Shown piece after piece: positions 1 to 7,529 of a stretch of DNA of 11,137 bases. The notes beneath the pieces are model-generated. The model saw only the letters and a program-made list of their open reading frames with translations, was not told the DNA's origin and did no database searches. This stretch comes from Cephalothrix simula (Eukaryota; Nemertea; Palaeonemertea; Archinemertea; Cephalotrichidae). The first letter of the stretch is position 1, and every line of letters begins with the position of its first letter. The DNA lies in the NCBI GenBank assembly GCA_035591015.1, contig JAXIUW010207842.1, positions 1 to 11,137 of the forward strand, written 5' to 3'. Position numbers and translations under genes: made by a program.

Positions 1-51
1 ATTACTGAGTAAAATGTACCAAAAATAGACTCAGAATCACTCTCAGAGCAC

Positions 52-131
52 GAAAATTTCCAAATTTTCTGGGGGGATACCCCCAGACCCCCCGTCGGTA
101 AATTTTCTACACACCCCCCCAACCGATACCC
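52..131. repeat. Hairpin plus C-tract repeat fragment
   Basis: Positions 52-59 (gaaaattt) and 62-69 (aaattttc) form a perfect 8-bp inverted repeat with a 2-base centre. It is followed by a run of six G at 71-76, then C-tracts at 80-84, 88-93, 114-120 and 128-132. The 9-mer aaattttct occurs at 62-70 and again at 100-108. The G-run followed by C-runs can itself fold into a GC hairpin, and the minus strand carries several G-tracts. I associate this texture with dispersed repeats in marine invertebrate genomes, but I cannot name the family. No reading frame of note overlaps it. Confidence 0.4.
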
Positions 132-560
132 CTTCGAACCGGCACTGAATTTAATATTTTATTTATCTCCAGTTGATCGGTAATTAAGCACGTCTGTCCT
201 ACATTTCAGCATATACTGTTAAAAGATGATTACTCTGAAATGCTTAATTAAATGTTCTTACAGGGACTAACAAATGATTATCCGGTTAATCAATTTAGTA
301 CGTGACTGTTAACTGTTGTTTAGGCATGAAGGATGGATGAAATTCATATTTTAAACTATTAAATTTTGGTATCAATTTAAAGTGGTTTTCATTGGTATGT
401 ACGCATATATACATGTATTTCGTATCTATGAGTATATCTATTTCCCACTTATTCATTTTTGTTCAAATTTTTGACAAATTTCAGGCTATAAGGATTTGTT
501 TACTTTAGCCACATTTTTGTTTAGGCGAGAAAGGGATGCTTGTTCCCCAGGGCTGTATGA
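132..560. other. AT-rich stretch, no gene seen
   Basis: The sequence is AT-rich, with stop codons frequent in all frames. A pyrimidine-rich run ending in ttcag at 479-483 resembles a 3' splice site. The frame that follows it uses TTG rather than ATG and encodes nothing I recognise, so I do not call an exon. Confidence 0.5.
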
Positions 561-572
561 TTTGTATATCAC

Positions 573-584
573 GATCCCGGGATC
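573..584. repeat. 12-bp perfect palindrome in a GC-richer patch
   Basis: The sequence gatcccgggatc is a perfect 12-bp palindrome. It is flanked by ac on both sides and then by atatc on the left (566-570) and gatat on the right (587-591), so the symmetry continues after a 2-base interruption for 26 bases in total. It lies in a locally GC-richer patch (about 540-680) that ends in an aataaa motif at 681-686. A binding site, a decayed repeat end or chance are all possible. Confidence 0.5.
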
Positions 585-684
585 ACGATATTATGGACGA
601 AAGAAGGTCAGGGAGAAATGTCCCTCTTGTGACGTTGCACCAAGAGTCTCATTATGCCCCGGTCCCAGCCTCTCCAGAGAATAA

Positions 685-900
685 AATTTGTATTGATCAT
701 TGATTCGGGCACCACCAACGAGTTTTCGTTCGGAACTTCGAGGGAAATTCATCTCTGTCCCTGATCTTAAATATTTAATTCAATAATTGTTCATCAATTT
801 AGGTGTTACGATTAGTGTATAAAACTCAAGGCCAGTGTCGCTAGTAGTTAGTTTCCTCTTCGTTGGACAAACTGGTATTTCCATTCTATTATACCCAATT
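685..900. other. No gene seen; TATA-like motif at 818-824
   Basis: This stretch is mixed in composition with no recognisable coding content. A tataaaa heptamer occurs at 818-824. No ATG-initiated reading frame of useful length lies shortly downstream, and such motifs arise often by chance in AT-rich DNA, so it is noted here and not called a promoter. Confidence 0.4.
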
Positions 901-988
901 TGGGGCTGTGGCACCCTGTTTCAACGGGGTCCGGTCCGTGGTTAGAGATACCGAAATACCCCGACTGAAGCCGGGTGGGGCTGTGGCA
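901..988. repeat. Two copies of a 13-bp direct repeat, 75 bp apart
   Basis: The 13-mer tggggctgtggca occurs at 901-913 and again at 976-988. The 75-bp spacing is a multiple of three, so both copies read Gly-Ala-Val-Ala in the frame open from 863 to 1087. That frame begins at TTG and a second frame is open on the opposite strand over the same interval. Local GC richness therefore explains the openness better than coding does. The patch is much richer in G and C than its surroundings and probably belongs to an old repeat, perhaps the same one as the inverted repeat at 1097-1263. Confidence 0.45.
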
Positions 989-1096
989 TTATTCGGGAAC
1001 TTAAGAGTCGCTTTGGGGCCAATTTCTAAAATCAGAAAAAATAGATATTTTGGCGCTGCCAATTGGTCACTCATATCCATCCCTTAAAACACTTTT

Positions 1097-1263
1097 TATG
1101 GTCGCCGCCATCTTGGATTTCATAATGGCCGCCAATTTTTCACATGCTAAAGTGACGCACCAAGTGTCAAATCATTTAGCTTGGAATTTTGTTTCTGAGA
1201 TATGTCAAATCGGCTATTTTCATTTGCATAGCCTCCACTTTGTAATCCAAGATGGCGGCCATA
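1097..1263. repeat. Inverted repeat with YY1-like sites in both arms
   Basis: The left arm gccgccatcttggatt (1104-1119) is the exact reverse complement of the right arm at 1244-1259. Allowing a 3-base gap, the match extends outward to tatgg at 1097-1101 and ccata at 1259-1263. The arms enclose about 124 bp. Each arm contains the sequence aagatggcggc on one strand (minus at 1104-1114, plus at 1249-1259), which fits the published YY1 consensus AANATGGCGGC. A third related site, ataatggccgcc, lies at 1122-1133. The interior has no recognisable coding content. It could be a small MITE-like element or one end of a longer repeat; target-site duplications are not evident. Confidence 0.6.
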
Positions 1264-2510
1264 CGGTAGTAGCAATGTATTTTCGAGACAAAAAATGTAC
1301 ATCGTTACTATAAATAGAAAATGTTTATCTGATCAACATCTCATGTGTTTATGGGTATCTTGATCCGCAACTTAAATCCTAAACGATCACTAAATTTTAA
1401 AATGGTGCCAAAACATAATTGCCTGATTATTATAAAAATATGTTCAACAATTTAAAAAGTCTATGAAAATTATATTCAAAGTGTTTTTTTAACATGGCGA
1501 CTTTAATGTTTCGCAGGTCTCATCTTATAGATTGTTTATGAATAGACAGTTTGTGTACAATTTCTCATAGATTTCAATGGCTCAATATATTTCATTTATA
1601 AAGTTTGTATGCAATTTGTCAGTAGATCTAATTTATACCGGTCAGTATTATTTTTAATATCCTAATACGTGCTTTTTCAATCCTACGTTACACGTTCTCT
1701 TGTGTATGTTGTCCATGAGCATTGATTTGGAAAAAAACTTCACTTCTTTCAGCACGATTAGTTCCCTTTAGCTGGTCTGGGCCTCCTTTGAGTTTATACA
1801 GGTGATCGGGGAACGTGCTTTCTTGAAAAGAATCTTACCTTAGAAGAGGCTACCACAATGTCATGCATGAATTATTATGATATCTGCACAGGTGTGCGAA
1901 CAAATGTATCTAAGCTTATTTGTCCCCTTCTATAATGTCACGGGAAAGATCACTTATGTTGTCTGATTTTCATTAACTTTCAAGTGGGCCTCATATAGTT
2001 CTATTCAATGCATTTTTTAAATCTTCAAATTGCTGTCATTATTTTCAAAGGATTAAATTTCTTCAATTTCTTCGAATTCAATTGGTTTTAATATGAACAC
2101 ACTTCAATGTAATAGCTACCAATAACTAGCACTTACTTTTAAAATTATTTTTGATAGATTGGTTTTTCAAGAAGGTACCTCTCACTCTTTATGGGATTTA
2201 TATTGCAGAACTTATTAAAATGTGTAATAGAAAATTCTTTTATCTTATCACAAAAAAGCAGCCCCCGAAGTTCGTGGTCACTATCCTCCAAACCCACCTC
2301 CTAAAGGAGTCTCTATGAAGTCTTTCAGTTTGTAAACATGGTCACATCAATCCAAAAGCACCCTCTTCAAAGTTGTTCATGTGATTCCCTTGGTGACTGA
2401 CCCCCAAATTTGTCTAAAATGGCCCTCGTTCCTCACAACACCCGAAAATTTTGACCTTACTATTACTGTTCGATTCACACTTTAAGTGATGAAACAATGA
2501 CATAATATTT
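1264..2510. other. AT-rich stretch, no gene seen
   Basis: I see no reading frame of useful length, RNA gene or clear repeat here. Short pyrimidine and A/T runs are common. A minor GC-richer patch at about 2262-2315 has no recognisable coding sense. Confidence 0.5.
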
Positions 2511-2516
2511 CTAAAA

Positions 2517-2555
2517 ATTAATAAAATTAATAAAGTTTAATAAAAATTAAAAATT
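2517..2555. repeat. A/T-only low-complexity tract with 9-bp tandem pair
   Basis: The 9-mer attaataaa is repeated head to tail at 2517-2525 and 2526-2534. It is followed by further near copies (taataaaaatt) to about 2555. The tract is almost entirely A and T. It is a simple-sequence tract, likely from replication slippage. Confidence 0.65.
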
Positions 2556-3640
2556 CTGAAATATTATACATACATGAGATGATGGCAAAAGTGTTTAGAA
2601 TAAAACGAGGAATAAAATGAAGATAGAAGGAAAAGATTGGAAAAATGAGAAGAAAATCAAGTAAATGGACATGGTAGCTGTTATCCATGTCTACAAAGGG
2701 TCCGTATAGAGGGGGAATGCCCACACCTGGGTCTAACATATAATGTAACATCGTTGATTCTTTTTTGTTTCCTAAATTGAATGTAAGATCTTTGCTTTTG
2801 GTGTCCTCTTAACTGTAATGCGGGTGATCAGAGAAATACACGTCACACCTTACCATCTGGCATATATGGCAAGAGATTTTACGAAGCAAGAAACTTCTTG
2901 TCAAACGATCGAAAAGGCATTTTTAATCCGTCCAAGTATATTGTGAAAAAGTACAGCTGATTTCTGATTGCTGTATTATAGCTAGGGCTAATGAAAATAT
3001 TGGATCTAGCACCCAAAAGAACAGTCATGACTTCTTTTCAATTTTTAAGGCAAATTTGACAAAGACATTAGAAACATGAATAACAAATTCGACGACCAGC
3101 ATTCCAGTTGAGGATTAAGCTTAACCTTTTTTATTATAAATTCAATGTAAAATAACAAAAAGGGCTTGACAGTTTTTGGAAATTGAATTTGGCCAAAGCA
3201 GTTTAACTTGCCTTGGGGGATAGTTAAGGGATAATAACGATAGCGGAACTGATTGTAGGGCTCGAATTGGCGTTTTAATGTGGTTTAACACATTTTTGGA
3301 CAAAGTGGCTAATAATGTCACGTTAGTGGAATGATCCTATTCATATTCTCTCTTGGTGTGCGATATTGATATCACCTACGATCACCCCGGCGATCACCTA
3401 AAACCGTTTATTTCTATGAAATTTTCACTTTGATGAAGTATTTAAACGACTTGGTTTGAACTCTCTCCACAATTCTTTCCACCCTCTGCACTAATGGCAG
3501 GGAAGTCTGTGGCCCCTGGCTTAGGTCATAAATGCCATTAAATTTGGTATTTCCAAATTTTTTTCGAGGTTTCAGTGATTGCTTACTGTCAAAAATTGTC
3601 AACTTTAAAGATATATCCGATACCCATCTGGTAAAAGGGC
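2556..3640. other. No gene seen
   Basis: Two minus-strand frames (2527-2751 and 3414-3662) are open for 74 and 82 codons, but neither resembles a known family and both are within the range expected by chance. The short motif cgatcacc occurs twice close together at 3379-3398, and cgatcaccta (3390-3399) has a one-mismatch copy at 4264-4273. These are too short to call. Confidence 0.45.
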
Positions 3641-3670
3641 CATAAAACCGGGTATATTGCACGATTGGGT

Positions 3671-3702
3671 TATACTGGACTGTCGCAAACGAGTCCGGTA
3701 TA
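3671..3702. repeat. Imperfect hairpin (11-bp stem)
   Basis: Arms tatactggact (3671-3681) and agtccggtata (3692-3702) pair with one mismatch, a G-T wobble, around a 10-base loop. A second, perfect 8-bp pair, gggtatat (3650-3657) and atataccc (3700-3707), encloses or competes with this stem. The stem is too short for a microRNA precursor and lacks the T-run of a bacterial terminator. It may be a repeat end. Confidence 0.4.
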
Positions 3703-3719
3703 TACCCTGTCCTCCCTTT

Positions 3720-4355
3720 TATGGTACCTTACAAAATTGGGTGTGGGTTGCATCGCACGATTTGTATTGCTACATGTAAGTGTGACAGTGCATTTAGTAT
3801 TTTAGATTTTTATAAAGAATTTTGGAAAGAACCAAATGTTTAATTCAGAGCTCGATTCAGATGTAATTTTATCTGGACTAAAGATATGCGCAGCCTTTCA
3901 CATGCGAGAATATGTGGCTGAATTTTTAAAAAAATGTTTGAGGTAGTAAAGTTACACTTCTGTTGTATTTACCAGAGAGGTATTTACATTATAATTTCAA
4001 GCCTTTTTATGAATGTGCAGAGCGGCAATATATTGCTTTTATTCAAGGTACTTGTATGCATTATAATTGAAGAATTTAGATAATAACACGCTTGATTTCG
4101 TTTGAAACGTAGCTTTCTTTCTCTGTGTCATATTTCTTATTCAGTATATCTATTGCTCTGTGAAAGAATTTTCCTAAGTTAAAATTTCATAAAAGATTGT
4201 ATGTCTTTTAACTTTTTGAAGGAGTAGCAGATGTCCTATAGTATAAGAGCAGAAGTTATCCCTGATCACCTAAAATATTTTGCAAACTAAAGGAGATCTA
4301 CTAACCACACCCATTAAATTAATGAATTTTTCTTCTTATACATGTTCTCCATTTA
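3720..4355. other. AT-rich stretch, no gene seen
   Basis: No coding frame, RNA gene or repeat with convincing copies was found. The only symmetry noticed is a trivial cattaa/ttaatg palindrome at 4312-4324. Confidence 0.5.
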
Positions 4356-4360
4356 TTTTA

Positions 4361-4625
4361 GATCATTCAAGTGTTAAGATTTATTCTAAATAAGAATTGT
4401 TTACATGGTTTATGGGCATTGGACCATTGATATTCTTTGTTCATATTATGTAATAATTCTTTTGTTCACCGAGGTTTCAATGACCTTTTGTTCTTATGTA
4501 TTGTTCTGAATCATTCAAGTGTTGAATTTATTATAGATTCTTTGTTACGCTACAATTCTATTGTTCGCGGGATCGCCGCGGTTATAAATGACCTTTCATC
4601 TATTAGTTTAGGTCATTCAAGCATC
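4361..4625. repeat. Degenerate repeat cluster (tcattcaag and ttgttc motifs)
   Basis: The motif atcattcaagtgtt occurs at 4362-4375 and 4510-4523, and a relative, gtcattcaagcatc, at 4612-4625. The string aatgaccttt occurs at 4479-4488 and 4587-4596, each time upstream of a tcattcaag copy. A ttgttc motif recurs at 4437, 4462, 4488, 4501 and 4561, with the first three about 25 bases apart. A GC hairpin (cgcgg 4566-4570, ccgcg 4576-4580) sits inside. This looks like an old tandem repeat with a period near 100-150 bases that has decayed. The frame open at 4437-4700 is probably a by-product and has no family resemblance. Confidence 0.4.
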
Positions 4626-4687
4626 ATAATTATTCAAACTTCGTCGCGTTTACTAATGAATCAACACATAACTTTAAATTTTTCGTC

Positions 4688-4799
4688 AATCTCAAAATAG
4701 CTTTCTTCGTTTGTTTATGAAATAAATGATAAATAATAATTATGATAATTGTCTTTAATTAACTATTTGGTTCCCCGCCTTAAAATTTTTTTTGAGATT
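4688..4799. repeat. 10-bp inverted repeat
   Basis: The sequence aatctcaaaa (4688-4697) is the exact reverse complement of ttttgagatt (4790-4799), with about 92 bases between. The interior includes an A/T-only run. The arms contain A and T runs, so a chance match is quite possible. Confidence 0.3.
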
Positions 4800-4839
4800 A
4801 ATTTGATATCTTATTATATTACCCCTTCCGATTGTAAGT

Positions 4840-4975
4840 CGACCCGTCCGATTCAATCTCAGTGTATTTGGATTTGTCCCGTGGCGGTTATCGGGTCCCT
4901 CCAGTCGAAAGTCACTTGTAGCTTTAGCGCTTGACGGATAAACATTAATAAACGCTGCTCTGCCTATTTATGGTG
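4840..4975. repeat. GC-richer island, possible old interspersed repeat
   Basis: This patch is clearly richer in G and C than the sequence on both sides, with phrases such as gtcccgtggcggttatcggg (4877-4896) and gcgcttgacgg (4926-4936). Its edges against AT-rich DNA and its lack of a long coding frame suggest an inserted, non-coding repeat such as a SINE fragment. I cannot place A and B boxes of an RNA polymerase III promoter, and no flanking duplication is evident. The frame at 4749-4934 is not convincing as coding. Confidence 0.25.
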
Positions 4976-4979
4976 TAAA

Positions 4980-5985
4980 AAATCCAAAATGTCGTTACTA
5001 TTCCCTGGTCGTGAGTATTTTGAGATATTTTTTCTAGTCTATTCTAACTTAAAGTTTAGATTAATTTTTACACTGCTCCTTTGCTATATTTTTTTTGATT
5101 TATTAGTGGAATTTTTAATAGTTATATTATTTTGTGGAAATCTGTAAAAGATATTATTAGATCTGGTTTTAGTTTATATATCTATGTGTCTAAATGTTGA
5201 TTAGAAATAGGAAAGGATTAGGAATTGAATTTAATATTAATGAAATTAAAGTAGTGGATTTAAATATAATTTTATAGTACTATACTGTTATACTTTTGGC
5301 ATATAGTACGACTTGTCGCACGAAAATTGTAATATAAATGAATATAAATGAAATTATTATTTACCATAGATATATTCTTTACTTAGAAAAGTCATATTAA
5401 TATTCAATAATATCATGCATATTAGAAGCTTATAAATCATGATACGAGATTATAAACCCTTTTAGAAGCTTTTTAACAGAATAATTTGTCAAATATTATG
5501 TTGACATGAATATGTTTACAATTACAGGTTTTACGTTTTATTCTTTGACAATCTAGAAAATAAATTATAAAAAACTGTAATTATAAATTATAGTTGTGGT
5601 GTTTAACTCCCACTTTTATTCTTTTTTATTGCCACAAATTTTTTTCAAAAATATGTCTTTTCCAGTCATAACTATCAGTTAAATACATGAAATAGTGGCG
5701 TAAAAGAAGGCCGGGGGTTCCTTAAATACAACGTGTATCTTTGACAAAAATTATTTAAGTATGATCAATGGCATAAATCATAGTCTTCATCAATTATGAC
5801 CACAAAACGCTGTTATAAGAAAAGATTTTTTTCGTTACTTGTAAATCAGAATTCAGATCATTCGGGTTAAATTTATCTCGAAATCTGCTATTCATAATTG
5901 TAGCCAATATAAATGTATTTAAGCCAGATAGAAACATGAACAAAATAGTCATTGGCATGGTTCTTTTTCTATTTTAAGGATGCGC
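4980..5985. other. Very AT-rich stretch, no gene seen
   Basis: No frame reaches a useful length. Minor features are a 12-bp palindrome tatagtactata at 5273-5284, with a partial copy (atatagtac) at 5301-5309, and a head-to-tail duplication of the 10-mer aatataaatg at 5331-5350. Confidence 0.55.
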
Positions 5986-5992
5986 CAGTTTT

Positions 5993-6040
5993 CACGTACG
6001 TGCATGCGCATATATGTAAATTGTGTGTCGACCATGGTCG
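5993..6040. repeat. Two short perfect palindromes
   Basis: The 10-bp palindrome cacgtacgtg (5993-6002) and the 12-bp palindrome cgaccatggtcg (6029-6040) lie within 48 bases. The first contains cacgta, which overlaps the E-box-like class of sites. Both could be protein-binding sites or chance. Confidence 0.35.
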
Positions 6041-6425
6041 GCTTTGGCAAGCCTCTGTTACACCACTAGCTGTAAAATAATTATGAGGCTGCATTTTAAA
6101 ATACTCTTTTTCATGCTCATTTTCAAATTAATTTGGTGAGCCTAAGTGTAGAAAGTATGTTCAGATTCATGATGCATCATGCATCATCCCTTGGGTTTAT
6201 TTTCAGCATCAATTATTAAAGGATGTCAACTTAATTGCACTCTGCAACAAGTTGTACTCGCACATTGCTACTGAGTCATTGAATCAGCTGAGCTTTCCCC
6301 TTTAGCATGTTTAGGTTACGGTCAATCACATCTTTTGGGCAAGATCTTTATCACTGGTATCAGGTTTATGTCATCATCAATAAAAATAATTGATCTCATT
6401 AATTTAGCCCCCAATTTACGATTTT
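6041..6425. other. No gene seen
   Basis: The stretch has no recognisable coding content. The short overlapping palindromes around 6169-6187 (gatgcatcatgcatcatc) are the only local structure. Confidence 0.45.
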
Positions 6426-6429
6426 CAGA

Positions 6430-6462
6430 AGCCCCTCTCTATATTAAATACAAAGAGGGGTT
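6430..6462. repeat. Short hairpin (cccctct / agagggg)
   Basis: The arms cccctct (6432-6438) and agagggg (6454-6460) are perfect complements around a 15-base AT-rich loop. A G-T pair and two more A-T pairs extend the stem outward on each side. It is isolated and too short for a microRNA precursor. Confidence 0.4.
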
Positions 6463-6595
6463 TCACCGCAGGGTCAGTAGTATTGTCAGGCATTACATAA
6501 TGCAAAGTGTACATTTTAAAAAAACAAAATATGTTTACATATCACTATCAGAGGTTGAACCTTGCCATATTTCCCAATCGTTTATATCGTAAACA

Positions 6596-6692
6596 GTATC
6601 GGTTGCCGATTTTTTCAAGAACGGAATGGAAAACCGATACGTTTTCCGTTCTTCTTAAAATTTGGAAGGGATCAGAACGGTTCAGATCGGTA
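6596..6692. repeat. Hairpin cluster with ATCGGT/ACCGAT motifs (copy 1)
   Basis: A perfect 10-bp inverted repeat is formed by aagaacggaa (6617-6626) and ttccgttctt (6644-6653). Overlapping it, ggaaaac (6628-6634) and gttttcc (6641-6647) can form an alternative stem. The 8-mer gtatcggt (6596-6603) has its reverse complement at 6633-6640, and gatcggta recurs at 6685-6692. The same motif reappears as an inverted repeat at 7445-7506. The pattern resembles subterminal motif arrays of DNA transposons, but I cannot assign a family. Confidence 0.4.
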
Positions 6693-6843
6693 CAAAAGGT
6701 CTAATTGGTGGTTGTGTTCTTGTTTTTAATTTTATACTTTTCAGTAATGCATTATATCGGGGTATTTATTCAGAAACCATTCTTTACCGCCCGGGGGGGC
6801 TTAGATAAAGAAGGGGTAGGGGTGATCCGATGATAAATTATTA

Positions 6844-6900
6844 TTGGTTGTACCCAAATGCAGATAATGTAAGATTACATTATCTGCATTTGGTTGTACC
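6844..6900. repeat. Perfect 19-bp palindrome flanked by 11-bp direct repeats
   Basis: Arms at 6854-6872 and 6875-6893 are exact reverse complements of 19 bases around a 2-base centre (ga). The 11-mer ttggttgtacc occurs at 6844-6854 and again at 6890-6900, overlapping the outer ends of the palindrome. The perfect match implies recent origin or active maintenance, in contrast to the decayed repeats around it. A tiny foldback insertion with an 11-bp target duplication, or a template switch during DNA replication that copied the strand in reverse, would both give this arrangement. There is no coding content. Confidence 0.75.
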
Positions 6901-6984
6901 TGAATTGACTTATTCTCTAATCTAAAAAAAGACCCATTCTCACTAACAAAGTTTGATTCAAGAAAATATTAGTACATTATTATG

Positions 6985-7107
6985 CAGTTATTGGACGCTT
7001 TCTGAGTGTGATATGAAAGCAGTTAATTGTCCGAGACGCGAAGCGCCGAGGATAAATAACTGCTCATATTGCACGAAGAAACGTTCAATAACTGTTTTAT
7101 TGAACAA
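6985..7107. mobile_element. MITE-like nested inverted-repeat unit, copy 1
   Basis: The outer ends cagttattg (6985-6993) and caataactg (7086-7094) are perfect 9-bp inverted repeats. Within them lies a second, imperfect pair beginning cagtta (7020-7025) and ending ataactg (7046-7052), centred on the GC-rich stretch gagacgcgaagcgccgag (7033-7050 region). A further hairpin, gttcaataa (7083-7091) and ttattgaac (7097-7105), spans the right end. The unit matches the one at 7177-7299 over its whole length, in the same orientation, at roughly three bases in four by eye. The small size, terminal symmetry and lack of coding content fit a non-autonomous element. Confidence 0.6.
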
Positions 7108-7176
7108 TATCAGAAACATTTGCCCGATATCATGAAAATATGACAACCCGTCATGGCCATAAATCGTCATATTATA
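7108..7176. other. Spacer between the two nested units
   Basis: This 69-bp spacer contains its own 8-bp inverted repeat, aatatgac (7137-7144) and gtcatatt (7166-7173). It has no counterpart on the far side of either unit that I can see. Confidence 0.4.
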
Positions 7177-7299
7177 GAGTTATTGCACGCTTGTTTGAGT
7201 GAATTACGAATCAGTTATTGCACGAGGAGCGCAACCCCCGAGTGAAATAACTGCTCGTATTTCACGAAAAAACGTGCAATAACGCTTTTATTTAACGGT
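7177..7299. mobile_element. MITE-like nested inverted-repeat unit, copy 2
   Basis: The outer ends gttattgcacg (7179-7189) and cgtgcaataac (7273-7283) are perfect 11-bp inverted repeats. An inner pair, cagttattgcacgag (7212-7226) and cgagtgaaataactg (7239-7253), matches at all but two positions around a 12-base GC-rich centre. The word gttattgcacg therefore appears both at the left end and internally. The copy begins 192 bp after copy 1 and lies in the same orientation. Its outer arms are cleaner than those of copy 1, and copy 1 has the cleaner right-end hairpin. No transposase is visible. Confidence 0.65.
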
Positions 7300-7304
7300 T
7301 CCTC

Positions 7305-7338
7305 AATGTTATCCAATAAATAATTAATAAATAACATT
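7305..7338. repeat. 8-bp inverted repeat beside nested unit copy 2
   Basis: The sequence aatgttat (7305-7312) is the exact reverse complement of ataacatt (7331-7338), around an 18-base AT-rich loop. It sits a few bases beyond the second nested unit and may be part of the same element or an AT-rich coincidence. Confidence 0.3.
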
Positions 7339-7444
7339 AAACTAAAAGCACAACCGACAACCGTTGAATAATAAACCATATTGACTTCAAAAAAATATTT
7401 TTTCCAGGTTTAGTAATAAGTCATGCCCCCGGGTTCTAGGTTTT

Positions 7445-7506
7445 GGATCGGTATCGGATTGGTATTGACCTTGAGATTCGAACGGTAGACCATTTCTTAC
7501 CGATCC
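7445..7506. repeat. ATCGGT/ACCGAT inverted repeat (copy 2 of cluster)
   Basis: The sequence ggatcggta (7445-7453) is the exact reverse complement of taccgatcc (7498-7506). Immediately after the left arm the motif repeats as tatcggattgg (7453-7463), and after the right arm gaccggttgg follows. The motif set is the same as in 6596-6692, so the two clusters bracket the palindrome and the nested units. They could be the subterminal regions of one decayed element. Confidence 0.4.
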
Positions 7507-7529
7507 GACCGGTTGGTTCCGCTTCTTTT

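Noticed and set aside
818-824. TATA-like heptamer as a core promoter
   Set aside because: The heptamer is common by chance in AT-rich DNA, and no transcript or coding frame with an ATG follows. A similar motif at 11110-11116 was rejected for the same reason.
1050-1313. 87-codon plus-strand open frame
   Set aside because: It runs through the YY1-motif inverted repeat and has no family resemblance; the repeat explains the sequence better.
3414-3662. 82-codon minus-strand open frame
   Set aside because: It has no recognisable domain, no neighbouring exons and no conserved motif. Its length is within chance expectation for 11 kb of six-frame sequence.
3379-4273. Repeated gatcacct words (3379-3399 and 4264-4273) as a dispersed regulatory site
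   Set aside because: The words are too short and too few to separate from chance.
4437-4700. 87-codon plus-strand open frame
   Set aside because: It overlaps the degenerate repeat cluster, does not show a family resemblance, and its composition follows the T-rich DNA.
6430-6462. Hairpin as a microRNA precursor
   Set aside because: The stem is about 10 bp, far shorter than the ~22-bp or longer stem such precursors need.
6335-6704. Two overlapping plus-strand frames (6335-6592 and 6507-6704)
   Set aside because: No recognisable family; the second ends inside the ATCGGT hairpin cluster.
6985-7299. CRISPR-like array
   Set aside because: There are only two long, diverged units with internal symmetry. 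There are no short identical repeats with regular unique spacers, and the context is eukaryotic.
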